From positions 868,001 to 932,000 of the forward strand of contig NZ_JASBAN010000001.1 in NCBI RefSeq assembly GCF_029953305.1: a stretch of 64,000 nt of DNA. The letters are read 5' to 3'. The position numbers and the translations under genes were made by a program. The first letter of the stretch is position 1. Every line of letters begins with the position of its first letter. Below the pieces are notes generated by a model. The model saw only the letters and a program-made list of their open reading frames with translations, had not been told where the DNA came from and ran no database searches. Below are positions 47,186 to 57,722 of the stretch, piece by piece. This stretch comes from Commensalibacter nepenthis (lineage in GTDB: Bacteria > Pseudomonadota > Alphaproteobacteria > Acetobacterales > Acetobacteraceae).

Positions 47186-48132
47186 CACAAGAAATCTATC
47201 CTGCACATGATGGGCATTTTTCTGTCATGTTAAATGAAGTGATGGCATGGCTAGAACCCAAAGCCAATGGTGTTTATGTCGATGCCACTTTTGGGGGGGG
47301 CGGCTATAGCAAAGCAATCCTTGCTGCTGCTGATTGCACTGTTTGGGGCATTGATCGTGATCCTGATGCGATTGCGCGTGGACAAGAAATTCAGAAACAA
47401 TTTCCTTCCTTACGCTTGCTACAAGGTGATTTTGAAAATATCGATTCACTCTTGACCTCACAACAAGTTACCGAATGTGATGGAATTGTTCTTGACCTTG
47501 GTGTTTCCTCTTTTCAACTGGATCAAGCAGACAGAGGCTTTTCTTTTCGTTTTGATGGACCTTTAGATATGCGTATGAGCCGCACAGGGAAAACTGCGGC
47601 TGATTTGGTGAATTATCTTTCTGAAACAGAAATTGCTGATATTTTATTTCATTATGGTGAAGAACGCTTTTCTCGACGTATTGCCAAGGCGATCGTTAAT
47701 CGACGTGCCGAAGCCCCTTTTGAAACAACCCAAGATCTAGCAAGTCTGATCCAAAGAACAATCCCAACGGATAAAAGTAAGATCAATCCTGCTACACGTT
47801 CTTTTCAAGGATTGCGTATCGCGGTTAATAACGAGCTAGAGCAAATTCATACAGCCCTTAACGCTGCATTAACTCTGTTAAAGCCTGGTGGAAAATTAAT
47901 CGTTGTTTCTTTCCATTCCCTTGAAGATAGAATTGTCAAAGATATTATGAATAAAGCTGCTGGGCGTGTTGCAAAACCCTCTCGGTATCTTCCTCTCTCC
48001 TTGTCTCCGTCACAAAGCGATGTTGGTTTTGAATTACTTACGTCAAAACCACAACGCCCTTCTGACCAAGAATGCCATATTAATACTCGTTCACGCAGTG
48101 CCAGATTGCGTGCGATTCAACGTGTTTTATGA
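47182..48132 (+). CDS. rsmH: 16S rRNA m4C1402 N4-methyltransferase
   Basis: 316 residues. RsmH methylates C1402 in the ribosomal P site. H-F-S-V-M-L-N-E-V at the start, V-D-A-T-F-G-G-G-G-Y-S for SAM binding, L-D-L-G-V-S-S-F-Q-L-D and the late S-F-H-S-L-E-D-R are family-defining. Second gene of the dcw cluster. Confidence 0.97.
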   Translation: MTQEIYPAHDGHFSVMLNEVMAWLEPKANGVYVDATFGGGGYSKAILAAADCTVWGIDRDPDAIARGQEIQKQFPSLRLLQGDFENIDSLLTSQQVTECDGIVLDLGVSSFQLDQADRGFSFRFDGPLDMRMSRTGKTAADLVNYLSETEIADILFHYGEERFSRRIAKAIVNRRAEAPFETTQDLASLIQRTIPTDKSKINPATRSFQGLRIAVNNELEQIHTALNAALTLLKPGGKLIVVSFHSLEDRIVKDIMNKAAGRVAKPSRYLPLSLSPSQSDVGFELLTSKPQRPSDQECHINTRSRSARLRAIQRVL

Positions 48133-48155
48133 TCTGAAAAAAGGAACCATTCCCT

Positions 48156-49190
48156 ATGATGATCCGTCCATTTACTTTATTTTGTGTTTTCTTTGCTGGG
48201 GTTTCTGGTATGGTTTTGTATGCTCAAAAGCATAAAACGACCCTCCTTGACAAACAAATCACGAAAATTGTGTATGATACACAACGGATTAAATCTCGTA
48301 CAGCCATGTTACGTACGGAATGGACGTTACTTAACCAACCTGACAGATTAAAAGAATTATCTACGAAATTTATTCCTGTGCTACATCCTTATAGCCCATC
48401 ACAGTTTGTTCAAATGTCCGCGGCAGCCTCTATGTTACCACCCATTACCAAAGCCCCTGAAAAAGATAAAACACGCGAAGACTTGATTAAGAACGTTGCT
48501 GAAAATCATGAGCAAGCTGGTAATATTGTTGCTGATGCAACAACAACTCAGACAGCAGCTCAGAAAGAGCTTCATCAAACACCAGCCGTCCAAGTGCCAC
48601 CCATTATTGTTCCTCCGAATAATAATGTAAATCATCCCTCTATATTACAACAAAAACCTCAACAAACGGTTAAACCTGTTACGACGGCAAACAACTCTGT
48701 AACAGAGCCTGTTGCCTCATCTGCGCCTACACCGCATAAAAAAGTAAAAATTGCTGAAATAGCGGATGCGACAGATGCAATAAAAACCCAGAATTTGAAA
48801 CCACAAACTGTTAAGAAACCTTCTATAGTTGCAAAGACGAAAGTAAAAGAAAACAGCTTAACAGAACAATCAGTTGCTTCTGCTTCTGTTCCAACGACAC
48901 ATCGTAAAAAGGTTAAAGTTACAGAAACAGCTGACGCCAGTGATTCTATAGATACTCCAAATCCAAAACCACAAACAATCAAGAAAAACCATATAGAGAA
49001 TGTTGCCTATAATATTCAAAGTGGGAACCCTTTTTCTCATAATAAAACCTCGAAACCTAAACAGGCACAATCATCTTCTACTAACACACAAAAGAAACGT
49101 CCTTCTACAGTCACCGTTGCACATTCCGAATCTGCTCTGGGGGGAAGTAATGATGAGGCTCTGCCTGCCCCTGTACCTTTTGCACCATAA
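48156..49190 (+). CDS. ftsL: FtsL-like cell division protein with long repeat-containing C-terminal extension
   Basis: 344 residues. A membrane helix (~6-22) is followed by a heptad-like segment and W-T-L-L-N-Q-P-D-R-L-K-E-L, the conserved element of alphaproteobacterial FtsL, which with FtsQ and FtsB activates FtsWI. Identification rests on this and on the position between rsmH and ftsI. Typical FtsL is ~100-130 residues. Here ~230 extra Thr/Lys/Pro/Val-rich residues follow, including a duplicated ~40-residue block (182-221 and 236-277, each ending K-P-Q-T-[VI]-K-K). Confidence 0.7.
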   Translation: MMIRPFTLFCVFFAGVSGMVLYAQKHKTTLLDKQITKIVYDTQRIKSRTAMLRTEWTLLNQPDRLKELSTKFIPVLHPYSPSQFVQMSAAASMLPPITKAPEKDKTREDLIKNVAENHEQAGNIVADATTTQTAAQKELHQTPAVQVPPIIVPPNNNVNHPSILQQKPQQTVKPVTTANNSVTEPVASSAPTPHKKVKIAEIADATDAIKTQNLKPQTVKKPSIVAKTKVKENSLTEQSVASASVPTTHRKKVKVTETADASDSIDTPNPKPQTIKKNHIENVAYNIQSGNPFSHNKTSKPKQAQSSSTNTQKKRPSTVTVAHSESALGGSNDEALPAPVPFAP

Positions 49191-49213
49191 AATCAAGGGG
49201 TGTATAAAAAATA

Positions 49214-51190
49214 ATGCGATACAGGGATGATCGGAAACAAAGCTCCCCTCGTAATACAGAGAGGGAAGATCGCGCTGAACCACAAATTAATATAAAAAAG
49301 AAGAAAAAAAACTTTAATAGAATGGATAAAACCAGAGCACGCTTGTTAATCACAGCGTGTGGTTTTTGTTTTTTATATGGTGCGGTTACTTTTAAACTAA
49401 CTATGGCTACTATTTTGATGCCTCTTGCTCCGCAAAAGCAACAAATAGCCCCTCAAGTACCAGCCATTCCCAAAAGTGATCCCAAAGGCGTGATGTCTGG
49501 TGATTTTGCTTTACCACAAATTAAAAGGGCGTCTATTATTGATCGTAATGGACAAATTTTGGCTATTTCTTTACCTGTTGCCCAAGTTTATGCCAATCCC
49601 TTGGAAATTATTGACGCTGCTGAGGTTACAAAAAAATTAAAAGCAATCTTACCTAAGCTTGATGTCAATCAAACCTATGAACGCCTATCTTCTAAAAAGC
49701 AATTTGTTTATCTTGCTCGGGATATTTCCCCTCAACAAGAAGTTGCTATTAATAATCTAGGGATCCCAGGATTATATTTCGAAGCAGGGGAGCGGCGTCG
49801 TTATCCTTTGGGTCGATTAGCATCTCATATTCTTGGCAGCGTTGATATCGACGATCACGGCATCGCAGGCGTAGAAAAATTCTTTAACGAACGCTTAATG
49901 AATACACGTCACCCGCTCAGATTATCCATCGATACGCATGTTCAAACCGTAGTCCAAGAAGAAGTTGAAGCCGCAAAGAACAAATTCCAAGCAGAGGCAG
50001 CATGCGGAATTGTAATGGACGTTCATACGGGCGAAATCTTAGCTATGATTAGTTTGCCTGACTATGATTCTAATCAATTTAGTAAAGCGCCTCCTAACTC
50101 TCGCTTTAATCGGGCTACAACTGGAATGTACGAGCCTGGATCAACTTTTAAACTACAAAACGTTGCCATGGCACTTGAATTGGGTGTAGTTCATATTTGG
50201 GATCGCTTTGCAACCGCCCCTGTACGTGTTGGACGGTTTACGATCAAAGATTTAAAAACAGATCATTTTCCTCCTTACCTTTCTCTACCAGAAGTAATGG
50301 CCTATTCCTCTAACCCTGCTTCGGCGCATATTGCATTAGATGTTGGGGCAGAAAGGCAAAGAGAATGGATGCAACGAATGGGATTTCTTGCGCGTGTTCC
50401 CATAGAATTGCCTGAATCAGGTCGCCCCATTGTGCCCTCTATCAAGAATTGGGGCATATCAACTGTCATGACGATTTCATTTGGTCATGGTATTGCGGAA
50501 TCTCCCCTAGCCATCGTTCGTGGAACGGCAGCCACAGTAAACGGAGGTATCTTACTGAAACCAACATTATTATCCTTGCAAGATATTAGCAATACTGATC
50601 TTTCGCAACAACCTGTGGATAATAATACCCCAACACCACAACCCAAGGCTCAAGGAAAGCGTGTTCTTTCTGAAAAAACCTCTGAATTACTAAGAAAAAT
50701 CTTACGTCTGGATGTTACCAAGGGAACGGGTAAAAATGGAGAGGTTCCTGGTTATTTTGTCGGTGGAAAAACAGGAACCAGTGAAAAAGTCAGTAAGTCA
50801 GGTGGATATTTAAAGCACGTTAACGTTTCTGCTTTCACGGCTGTCTTTCCGATGAATGATCCTAAATATGCTGTTTACGTGATGTTAGACAGCCCAAAAC
50901 CAACCAAAGAAACGCATGGCTGGACAACGGCTGGGTGGAACGCAGCCCCTACGGTCTCTAAAATCATTGGGCGGATCGGTCCTATTCTTAACTTATTTCC
51001 AAATACCAAAGATGCAGCAACAATTGACGCGCAGCTTGCTATTCCATTACGCCCTTCAATTCCCAAAGGGGTAAAACCTTTGGGACCTGGGAACGATCCT
51101 GGCGATCCTCGTTTAAATCGCCCTGAAAAAAGTAAGGAAAAAAGTAAAAAGAAACAAACAGCCAAATCCTCGTCAACAAGATCAGAATAA
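49214..51190 (+). CDS. ftsI: Peptidoglycan D,D-transpeptidase FtsI (PBP3)
   Basis: 658 residues. Septal transpeptidase. Charged cytoplasmic N-terminus (~37 residues), one membrane helix (~43-62), PBP dimerisation domain, then the transpeptidase motifs S-T-F-K (~309), S-S-N (~365) and K-T-G-T-S (~518). The tail is Lys/Ser/Pro rich. Between ftsL and murE, 13 bp before murE. Confidence 0.95.
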   Translation: MRYRDDRKQSSPRNTEREDRAEPQINIKKKKKNFNRMDKTRARLLITACGFCFLYGAVTFKLTMATILMPLAPQKQQIAPQVPAIPKSDPKGVMSGDFALPQIKRASIIDRNGQILAISLPVAQVYANPLEIIDAAEVTKKLKAILPKLDVNQTYERLSSKKQFVYLARDISPQQEVAINNLGIPGLYFEAGERRRYPLGRLASHILGSVDIDDHGIAGVEKFFNERLMNTRHPLRLSIDTHVQTVVQEEVEAAKNKFQAEAACGIVMDVHTGEILAMISLPDYDSNQFSKAPPNSRFNRATTGMYEPGSTFKLQNVAMALELGVVHIWDRFATAPVRVGRFTIKDLKTDHFPPYLSLPEVMAYSSNPASAHIALDVGAERQREWMQRMGFLARVPIELPESGRPIVPSIKNWGISTVMTISFGHGIAESPLAIVRGTAATVNGGILLKPTLLSLQDISNTDLSQQPVDNNTPTPQPKAQGKRVLSEKTSELLRKILRLDVTKGTGKNGEVPGYFVGGKTGTSEKVSKSGGYLKHVNVSAFTAVFPMNDPKYAVYVMLDSPKPTKETHGWTTAGWNAAPTVSKIIGRIGPILNLFPNTKDAATIDAQLAIPLRPSIPKGVKPLGPGNDPGDPRLNRPEKSKEKSKKKQTAKSSSTRSE

Positions 51191-51203
51191 AGCCCCCTTT
51201 ACA

Positions 51204-52670
51204 ATGATGTCTCTCAACAAGCTGCTTCACCATGTTCATTTATCATGTGTTCCCAAAGATATCCAAATTACGGGAATAACATTAGATAGTCGCAAGATAC
51301 AAAAAGGATATCTTTTTGCTGCCCTGCCAGGCACAAAATCAAACGGATGTGATTATATTGATATGGCTATCGAAAAAGGTGCATCAGCCATTCTTTTGCC
51401 AATCAATGTGCCTTTTCCACAAACAGATCATTGTATAGCCATTCCCTGTGATAACCCACGATATATAGTATCATTAATGGCCGCTTGTTTCTTTTCTAAG
51501 CATCCACAACATCAGATAGCAATTACAGGAACCAACGGCAAAACCAGCACAGCTGATTTCATTCGACAAATTTGGCAATTACAACATTACAAAGCCGCCA
51601 GCATTGGCACTTTGGGGGTTATTAGTAACACAAATTATCACTATACAGGTCCTGTACTTACGACGCCTGATAATATTATGTTACATGAAATCTTAACCAG
51701 TTTAACTGAACATAATGTGCAGCATCTTGCTTTAGAAGCATCCTCTCATGGTTTAGATCAATATCGTTTGGATGGTTTAACGATAGAGGCTGCTGGCTTT
51801 ACGAATTTAACACGCGATCATTTAGATTATCATCATGATTTTCAACATTATTTACAAGCTAAACTAAGATTATTTAAAGATATTCTACCTATTGGAGGGA
51901 TTGCTGGTGTTAATGCAGATATGGATCAAGACGCATTAACACAAATCAAGCAAGCAATTCTGGAACGCAAACAAAATCTACGATTAGTTGGCGAACAAGG
52001 GCAATTTTTACAACTGCTTTCTGTAACGCCATTACCCGAAGGGCAACAATTAGTCCTTAAAACTGCATTAAATGATCGTTTCTCTGTGACCATTCCTTTA
52101 TTGGGGCGATATCAAATTGATAATATTCTGCTTGCTATGGCACTGATTGCCAAAGATGAGCATGATATAGCCAATTTCATCCCCTTATTACCACATCTTA
52201 AAGGCGTCAGAGGTCGAATGGAACAGGCAGCCATTTTGCCAAATAGTGCGGCTGTTTACGTTGATTATGCACATACACCCGATGCTTTGGCGCATTTACT
52301 GCAATCTTTACGCCCACATACACATAACAACTTACATGTTATTTTTGGTGCAGGTGGAGATCGCGATGCGGGCAAACGCCCTTTAATGGCACAAGAAGCT
52401 GCAAAATATGCGGATTATGTGATTATTACGGATGACAATCCTCGCACAGAGGATCCTGACCTTATTCGTCAAGAAGTTAAAATGGGAGCTCCCACTGCCT
52501 TGGAAATTGCTGGACGAGAACAAGCCATAGCCCAGACCATAAAAAAGCTACAAAGTGGCGATATTTTAGTCGTTGCAGGAAAAGGGCATGAGCAAGGGCA
52601 AATTATTGGCTCTGTTGTTCATCCCTTTGATGACGTTACTATAATTCAAAAATATGTGGGAAGCCTATGA
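51204..52670 (+). CDS. murE: UDP-MurNAc-L-Ala-D-Glu:meso-diaminopimelate ligase
   Basis: 488 residues. Mur ligase with T-G-T-N-G-K-T-S-T ATP loop and the D-D-N-P-R-T-E-D-P motif, whose D-N-P-R marks meso-DAP rather than lysine specificity. Hence a DAP-type peptidoglycan. Its stop overlaps the murF start (ATGA). Confidence 0.96.
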   Translation: MMSLNKLLHHVHLSCVPKDIQITGITLDSRKIQKGYLFAALPGTKSNGCDYIDMAIEKGASAILLPINVPFPQTDHCIAIPCDNPRYIVSLMAACFFSKHPQHQIAITGTNGKTSTADFIRQIWQLQHYKAASIGTLGVISNTNYHYTGPVLTTPDNIMLHEILTSLTEHNVQHLALEASSHGLDQYRLDGLTIEAAGFTNLTRDHLDYHHDFQHYLQAKLRLFKDILPIGGIAGVNADMDQDALTQIKQAILERKQNLRLVGEQGQFLQLLSVTPLPEGQQLVLKTALNDRFSVTIPLLGRYQIDNILLAMALIAKDEHDIANFIPLLPHLKGVRGRMEQAAILPNSAAVYVDYAHTPDALAHLLQSLRPHTHNNLHVIFGAGGDRDAGKRPLMAQEAAKYADYVIITDDNPRTEDPDLIRQEVKMGAPTALEIAGREQAIAQTIKKLQSGDILVVAGKGHEQGQIIGSVVHPFDDVTIIQKYVGSL

Positions 52671-54055
52671 GCGTTTTATGGACTGAAACAGACCTTATCC
52701 AAGCAACAGGTGGAACTTTTCCTTGTTCCACCACCATCAAAGGTAGGGGTATCTCAATTGATACACGTTCTATTGAAACAGGCGATATCTTTATAGCGAT
52801 TATTGGTGAAAATAGCGATGGACATCAATATGTCCAAAAAGCCTTGGATGCTGGTGCTGCTTGTGCCATTATAAGCCAGCCTATTGCTGAGTTGGCAGAA
52901 AATGCACCTATTCTTTATGTCAAAGATACATTGCAAGCTCTGACTGATATGGGACGTTATGCGCGTAATCGGTTCACTGGCAAAGTCATCGCAATCACAG
53001 GTAGTGTTGGCAAAACAACGACCAAAGAAATGATAAAAACAACTTTGTCCACTTTTGGCACAGTTCATGCTGCTGCTGGTTCTCATAATAATCATCTTGG
53101 TGTTCCGTTAACCCTAGCACGATTACCAAAACATACAGATTTTTGTGTATGTGAAATTGGAATGAATCATATTGGTGAAATTGCACCTTTGGCAGAGCTT
53201 GTCAGCCCACATATTGCTATTATTACTGAAGTGGCCTCATCCCATCTAGGATATATGCAAAACCTAGAGAATATCGCCAAAGAAAAAAGTCAGATTATAA
53301 CAGCACTTTTACCAAAAGCCATTGCGTTGGTGCCAGAAACAATTTATGGCTTGAAAACATTCCAAGACACAGCCACAAAACATCAGGTTCAATTACAAAC
53401 TGTTGGAACCTCTGAGGCTGCTTTTATACAAATAAGTAATGTCAATCTTGCAGCACAACAATCAACATTTGATGTAATCATCGAAAAATATCTATATCAA
53501 TTTACACTCTTATCACCTGGAGTACATTTAGTACGCAATGCAGGGTTAGTGATTGGTGCTATTCATGCGTTAGAGCTTGATGTTCAACGGGCTATCCCTG
53601 CCCTGACTTTATTCCAAACAGGCAATGGCAGAGGCAAAATTTTGCCTTTACAGAGTGTTCATGGTGTTGTTTTAGACGAAAGTTATAACGCTTCAACATT
53701 ATCCATTCGTACTGCTTTACAAACATTATCTCTATTAGCTCCTGCCAGAAAAATCGTTATCTTAGGCGATATTATGGAGTTAGGAGACTATAGCGAGCAA
53801 GAGCATCTTTCTTTGTTACCACACATTACTGCTAATGCTGATCTTGTTTTCTGTTGTGGTTCAATGATGCATATTGTATTTGAACAGCTGCCTCGATCTT
53901 TACAAGGGACATGGTGTGCAACAGCACAAGAGCTAATCCCTTTAATACTCTCTATATTACAGGAAAATGATACGGTGCTTGTCAAAGGAAGTAACAGCAT
54001 GCGTATGAATTTAATTGTAACGACTTTAACCGCTCCAGTAATAAGGAAAAACTAA
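52667..54055 (+). CDS. murF: UDP-MurNAc-tripeptide:D-Ala-D-Ala ligase
   Basis: 462 residues. Adds D-Ala-D-Ala, supplied by Ddl at 61239. ATP loop T-G-S-V-G-K-T-T-T-K-E, S-H-N-N-H-L-G-V-P-L-T and L-D-E-S-Y-N-A-S are the MurF landmarks. Overlaps murE by 4 bp and mraY by one base (TAATG). Confidence 0.96.
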   Translation: MSVLWTETDLIQATGGTFPCSTTIKGRGISIDTRSIETGDIFIAIIGENSDGHQYVQKALDAGAACAIISQPIAELAENAPILYVKDTLQALTDMGRYARNRFTGKVIAITGSVGKTTTKEMIKTTLSTFGTVHAAAGSHNNHLGVPLTLARLPKHTDFCVCEIGMNHIGEIAPLAELVSPHIAIITEVASSHLGYMQNLENIAKEKSQIITALLPKAIALVPETIYGLKTFQDTATKHQVQLQTVGTSEAAFIQISNVNLAAQQSTFDVIIEKYLYQFTLLSPGVHLVRNAGLVIGAIHALELDVQRAIPALTLFQTGNGRGKILPLQSVHGVVLDESYNASTLSIRTALQTLSLLAPARKIVILGDIMELGDYSEQEHLSLLPHITANADLVFCCGSMMHIVFEQLPRSLQGTWCATAQELIPLILSILQENDTVLVKGSNSMRMNLIVTTLTAPVIRKN

Positions 54056-55146
54056 TGCTATATGATTTAATTACGCGTTTTGGGTTGGAGTATCTTTCTC
54101 CATTCAACCTGTTTCGCTATATTACTTTTCGCGCTGGAGCGGCGTGTTTTACTGCCTTTTTCCTAAGTTTATGGATTGGGCCTTATATCATCGCAAAACT
54201 GCATAAAATTCAACGCGATGGACAACCTATTCGTGCACTGGGACCAGAACGTCATATCAAAGAAAAAGCAGGAACCCCAACAATGGGTGGGATCATGATG
54301 CTTTTGACCTTAACGCTCTCTATTTTATTATGGAGTGATCTATCCAACGGTTTTATATGGATTGTTTTGTTCGTAACACTTGGGTTTGGATTGATCGGTT
54401 TCTTTGATGATTACCAAAAATTAGCCAAAAGAAATACTGACGGATTATCAAAACGCACACGCTTAGGTGGAGAGTTCTTGATCTCTATCGTGGCTGCTTT
54501 TGCGTTGCAATATATCACACCACCTGATATTGCCAACCAAGTTGCTTTACCTTTCTTTCAAAACCTCATGATTCCTCTAGGATATTTCTTTCCTATATTT
54601 GGTATGGTGGTCATTGCAGGATTTGGGAATGCGGTTAATTTCACCGATGGTCTGGATGGATTAGCAATTGTCCCCGTTGTGATTGCGTTTCTGGTCTTTG
54701 CATTAATTGCCTATATCGTTGGAAATGCTGTATTTGCAAAATATTTATTCCTCCATTTTGTTCCACAATCAGGTGAATTAGGAATTTTCTGTGCTGCTGT
54801 GATTGGTGCTGGCCTAGGGTTTTTATGGTTTAATGCGCCCCCTGCCTCTGTCTTTATGGGAGATACTGGCTCTTTGGCATTAGGTGGGGCTTTGGGAACA
54901 GTGGCGGTTGCTGTCAAGCATGAACTTGTTTTATGTATTGTTGGTGGGCTATTTGTTGTTGAAACTTTATCTGTTATCATTCAAGTTGCTTGGTATAAAC
55001 GTACCAAAACACGCGTATTCTTAATGGCACCTTTACATCATCATTTTGAGAAAAAGGGGTTATCAGAATCAAAAATTGTTATTCGTTTTTGGATTGTTGC
55101 AATCATGCTAGGTCTTATTGGTCTGGCCACATTAAAGTTGCGTTAA
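54055..55146 (+). CDS. mraY: Phospho-MurNAc-pentapeptide transferase
   Basis: 363 residues, about ten membrane helices. Makes lipid I from undecaprenyl phosphate. G-T-P-T-M-G-G, D-D-Y-Q-K, N-F-T-D-G-L-D-G and the H-H-H-F-E loop (A-P-L-H-H-H-F-E-K-K-G) are intact catalytic and substrate-binding motifs. Confidence 0.97.
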   Translation: MLYDLITRFGLEYLSPFNLFRYITFRAGAACFTAFFLSLWIGPYIIAKLHKIQRDGQPIRALGPERHIKEKAGTPTMGGIMMLLTLTLSILLWSDLSNGFIWIVLFVTLGFGLIGFFDDYQKLAKRNTDGLSKRTRLGGEFLISIVAAFALQYITPPDIANQVALPFFQNLMIPLGYFFPIFGMVVIAGFGNAVNFTDGLDGLAIVPVVIAFLVFALIAYIVGNAVFAKYLFLHFVPQSGELGIFCAAVIGAGLGFLWFNAPPASVFMGDTGSLALGGALGTVAVAVKHELVLCIVGGLFVVETLSVIIQVAWYKRTKTRVFLMAPLHHHFEKKGLSESKIVIRFWIVAIMLGLIGLATLKLR

Positions 55147-55147
55147 T

Positions 55148-56530
55148 ATGATTTTTTCACCAACATTATTTCAAAATCATCAATATGCAATCTTGGGTCT
55201 TGGGAAAAACGGAATTATTGCTGCCCAACGATTATTGGCGATGGGAGCAACGATCCAAATATGGGACGATCAAGAAAAAACAAGAAATGCAGTTCCATCG
55301 GAATTAAAAGCATTTGTTAAACCATTTGAAGATTTATATGGATTTAATGCGTTGGTGATGTCCCCAGGCATTCCTCATCATTTACCCAAACCTCATCCTA
55401 TTGCACAGCTTGCAATTGAACAAAATCTTCCTATTCTATCAGATGCAGAGCTTTTATATCGTGCGGTCAAAGAATCTGGATCCAAAGCACGTTTTGTTGC
55501 TATTACGGGGACAAACGGAAAATCTACGACAACGGTTTTGTTAACACATTTATTAAAAGAGGCTGGTATCCCATCAGTTGCAGGTGGGAATTTAGGACCT
55601 GCTGCATTGGCACTTCATTTACTGGGTGACCAAGGGGTGTATGTGTTAGAAATGTCCTCTTATATGTTGGAACGGTTTTCAGAATTTACAGCGGACATTG
55701 CTTGTTTATTGAATATTACCCCCGATCATTTAGAACGTCATGGCGATATACAAGGATATACCACTGCAAAACATCATATTTTTGATCGTCAGTCCTCTCA
55801 TCAACTAGCCGTCATTGGCATTGAAGATACTATTTGTGCCAATATTGCCAACAACCTTGTCCAACAACATAGAATGCAAGTAAAGACCATCGCTGGCACG
55901 AATATCAACGCTGATATTTGGGTGAAAGATCATCTAATACAAGACCAACAAGGTATCATTGCTGACTTAACAAAAGCCACTTTATTACCAGGCGATCATA
56001 ATGCGCAAAATGCGTCAGCAGCCACAGCAATGGCTTTACATTTAGGTCTTAATCAAGAACAGATACAATCTGGATTGAACTCTTATCAAGGGCTTGCCCA
56101 TCGTCAAAGACCCGTTGCAACTGTAAATAACGTCACTTTTGTCAATGACAGCAAAGCAACCAACGCAGATGCAGCATCAAAAGCATTAGTGTGTTATGAT
56201 AAATTAGTCTGGATTGCTGGTGGACTTGCTAAATCAAATGGAATTGACGAGTTGGCACCCTTTTTCCCTCATATAAAACTGGCTTTACTGATTGGTAAAG
56301 ATGCACCTATTTTGGAACAAACCTTAAAACAACATCAAGTGCCTTATCATATTGTTCAAACGCTTGAACGTGCAGTCCCAGAAGCGTATCAATATGCACA
56401 ACATCATCATATTCCAACTGTTTTATTATCGCCAGCCTGTGCTAGTTTTGATCAATTTAGCAGTTTTGAAGAACGTGGGGATCGTTTTGCTGAACTTGTA
56501 GTGCAGCTTTCATCTTCTCTTTCCGAATAA
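55148..56530 (+). CDS. murD: UDP-MurNAc-L-alanine:D-glutamate ligase
   Basis: 460 residues. Adds D-Glu (from MurI, 16079) to UDP-MurNAc-Ala. N-terminal G-L-G-K-N-G, ATP loop T-G-T-N-G-K-S-T-T-T, E-M-S-S-Y-M-L, N-D-S-K-A-T-N and the late S-P-A-C-A-S-F-D-Q-F-S are diagnostic. It begins one base after the mraY stop. Confidence 0.96.
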   Translation: MIFSPTLFQNHQYAILGLGKNGIIAAQRLLAMGATIQIWDDQEKTRNAVPSELKAFVKPFEDLYGFNALVMSPGIPHHLPKPHPIAQLAIEQNLPILSDAELLYRAVKESGSKARFVAITGTNGKSTTTVLLTHLLKEAGIPSVAGGNLGPAALALHLLGDQGVYVLEMSSYMLERFSEFTADIACLLNITPDHLERHGDIQGYTTAKHHIFDRQSSHQLAVIGIEDTICANIANNLVQQHRMQVKTIAGTNINADIWVKDHLIQDQQGIIADLTKATLLPGDHNAQNASAATAMALHLGLNQEQIQSGLNSYQGLAHRQRPVATVNNVTFVNDSKATNADAASKALVCYDKLVWIAGGLAKSNGIDELAPFFPHIKLALLIGKDAPILEQTLKQHQVPYHIVQTLERAVPEAYQYAQHHHIPTVLLSPACASFDQFSSFEERGDRFAELVVQLSSSLSE

Positions 56531-56555
56531 TCAAAGGATTAAGGATTCAAAATCG

Positions 56556-57722
56556 ATGTCAGGAATTTCTCGCTCTGATAATTCATTACTTGCACGTTGG
56601 TGGCGTAATATTGACCATTGGACGCTTGGTTCCATAGGATTACTCATTGGTTTTGGATATATCCTGATGATGGCGGCCAGCCCTGCTGTGGCGCAACGTA
56701 TTGGTGCATCAAGAGACGTGTTTATTTTTAAACAAGTCATGTTCCTTAGCATCGCGGCTCTAACCATTATTTTTATTTCTATGCTTTCACCCCAGACCAT
56801 AAAAAAATTAAGTATCATTGGCACTTTTATTGCTATTTTTGCGACTGCTTATACCTTAGTGCATGGAATGGATATCAAAGGGGCAAAACGTTGGATTGCA
56901 TTGCCGATTATGTCATTGCAACCTTCAGAGTTTTTGAAGCCTTGCTTTGCAATTTTTACAGCGTGGTTGTTAACAGAATGGAAAAGGCGATTTTATATCC
57001 CTGGAATTTTCGTTGCCCTAGGAGTTTATGGGATCATTCTATTCATTCTAAAATCTCAACCTGATATTGGAATGCTTGCCGTTATTACAGCTGTTTTATT
57101 AACACAATTATTCATTAATGGCTTAAACATGTTCTGGATTTTCTCTGGTTTAGGTGGAATGGTTGCCGCCTTTATCGGTGCTTATATTGCGCTCCCTCAC
57201 GTAAGATCACGTGTCGAGCGATTTATACATCCTGAAGTAGGCGATCATTATCAAATTGATACGGCTTTGCGTGCTTTTGGCAATGGTGGATTATGGGGCA
57301 GAGGTCCTGGTGAAGGGCGTGTCAAAGATTTATTACCTGATGCGCATGCAGACTTTGTTTTTGCTGTCGCTGGTGAAGAATATGGGATGATTATTTGTTG
57401 TATTATCATCTTTATTTTTTGCTTCATCGTTGTAAGAACCTTGCTTAAGCTCATTAAAGAAGATGACCCTTTTATTATTCTGGCGGCATCTGGATTAATT
57501 ACCGGCTTTGGGCTACAAGCCTTTATTAACATGGGATCAACGTTACATTTAATCCCAACAAAAGGAATGACCTTACCTTTTATTTCTTATGGTGGGTCAT
57601 CTGCTTTATCTATTGCGTTAACCATTGGAATGGTTCTGGCATTGACCCGCCGTCGCATTGAAGCACCTCAGTTTTTTAAGAATAATAATCAACCCTTTAG
57701 CAAAAGAAGCATATTACGATGA
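56556..57722 (+). CDS. ftsW: Septal peptidoglycan glycosyltransferase FtsW
   Basis: 388 residues, about ten membrane helices, SEDS family. Polymerises lipid II with FtsI. G-A-K-R-W-I, Q-P-S-E-F-L-K and the late L-P-F-I-S-Y-G-G-S-S loop are the family marks. AAAGGATTAAGG precedes the ATG. Stop overlaps the murG start (ATGA). Confidence 0.95.
   Translation: MSGISRSDNSLLARWWRNIDHWTLGSIGLLIGFGYILMMAASPAVAQRIGASRDVFIFKQVMFLSIAALTIIFISMLSPQTIKKLSIIGTFIAIFATAYTLVHGMDIKGAKRWIALPIMSLQPSEFLKPCFAIFTAWLLTEWKRRFYIPGIFVALGVYGIILFILKSQPDIGMLAVITAVLLTQLFINGLNMFWIFSGLGGMVAAFIGAYIALPHVRSRVERFIHPEVGDHYQIDTALRAFGNGGLWGRGPGEGRVKDLLPDAHADFVFAVAGEEYGMIICCIIIFIFCFIVVRTLLKLIKEDDPFIILAASGLITGFGLQAFINMGSTLHLIPTKGMTLPFISYGGSSALSIALTIGMVLALTRRRIEAPQFFKNNNQPFSKRSILR

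Noticed and set aside
48659-48982. 107-codon minus-strand frame inside the FtsL-like gene
   Set aside because: Its apparent repeats are the complement of the repeats in the plus-strand protein.
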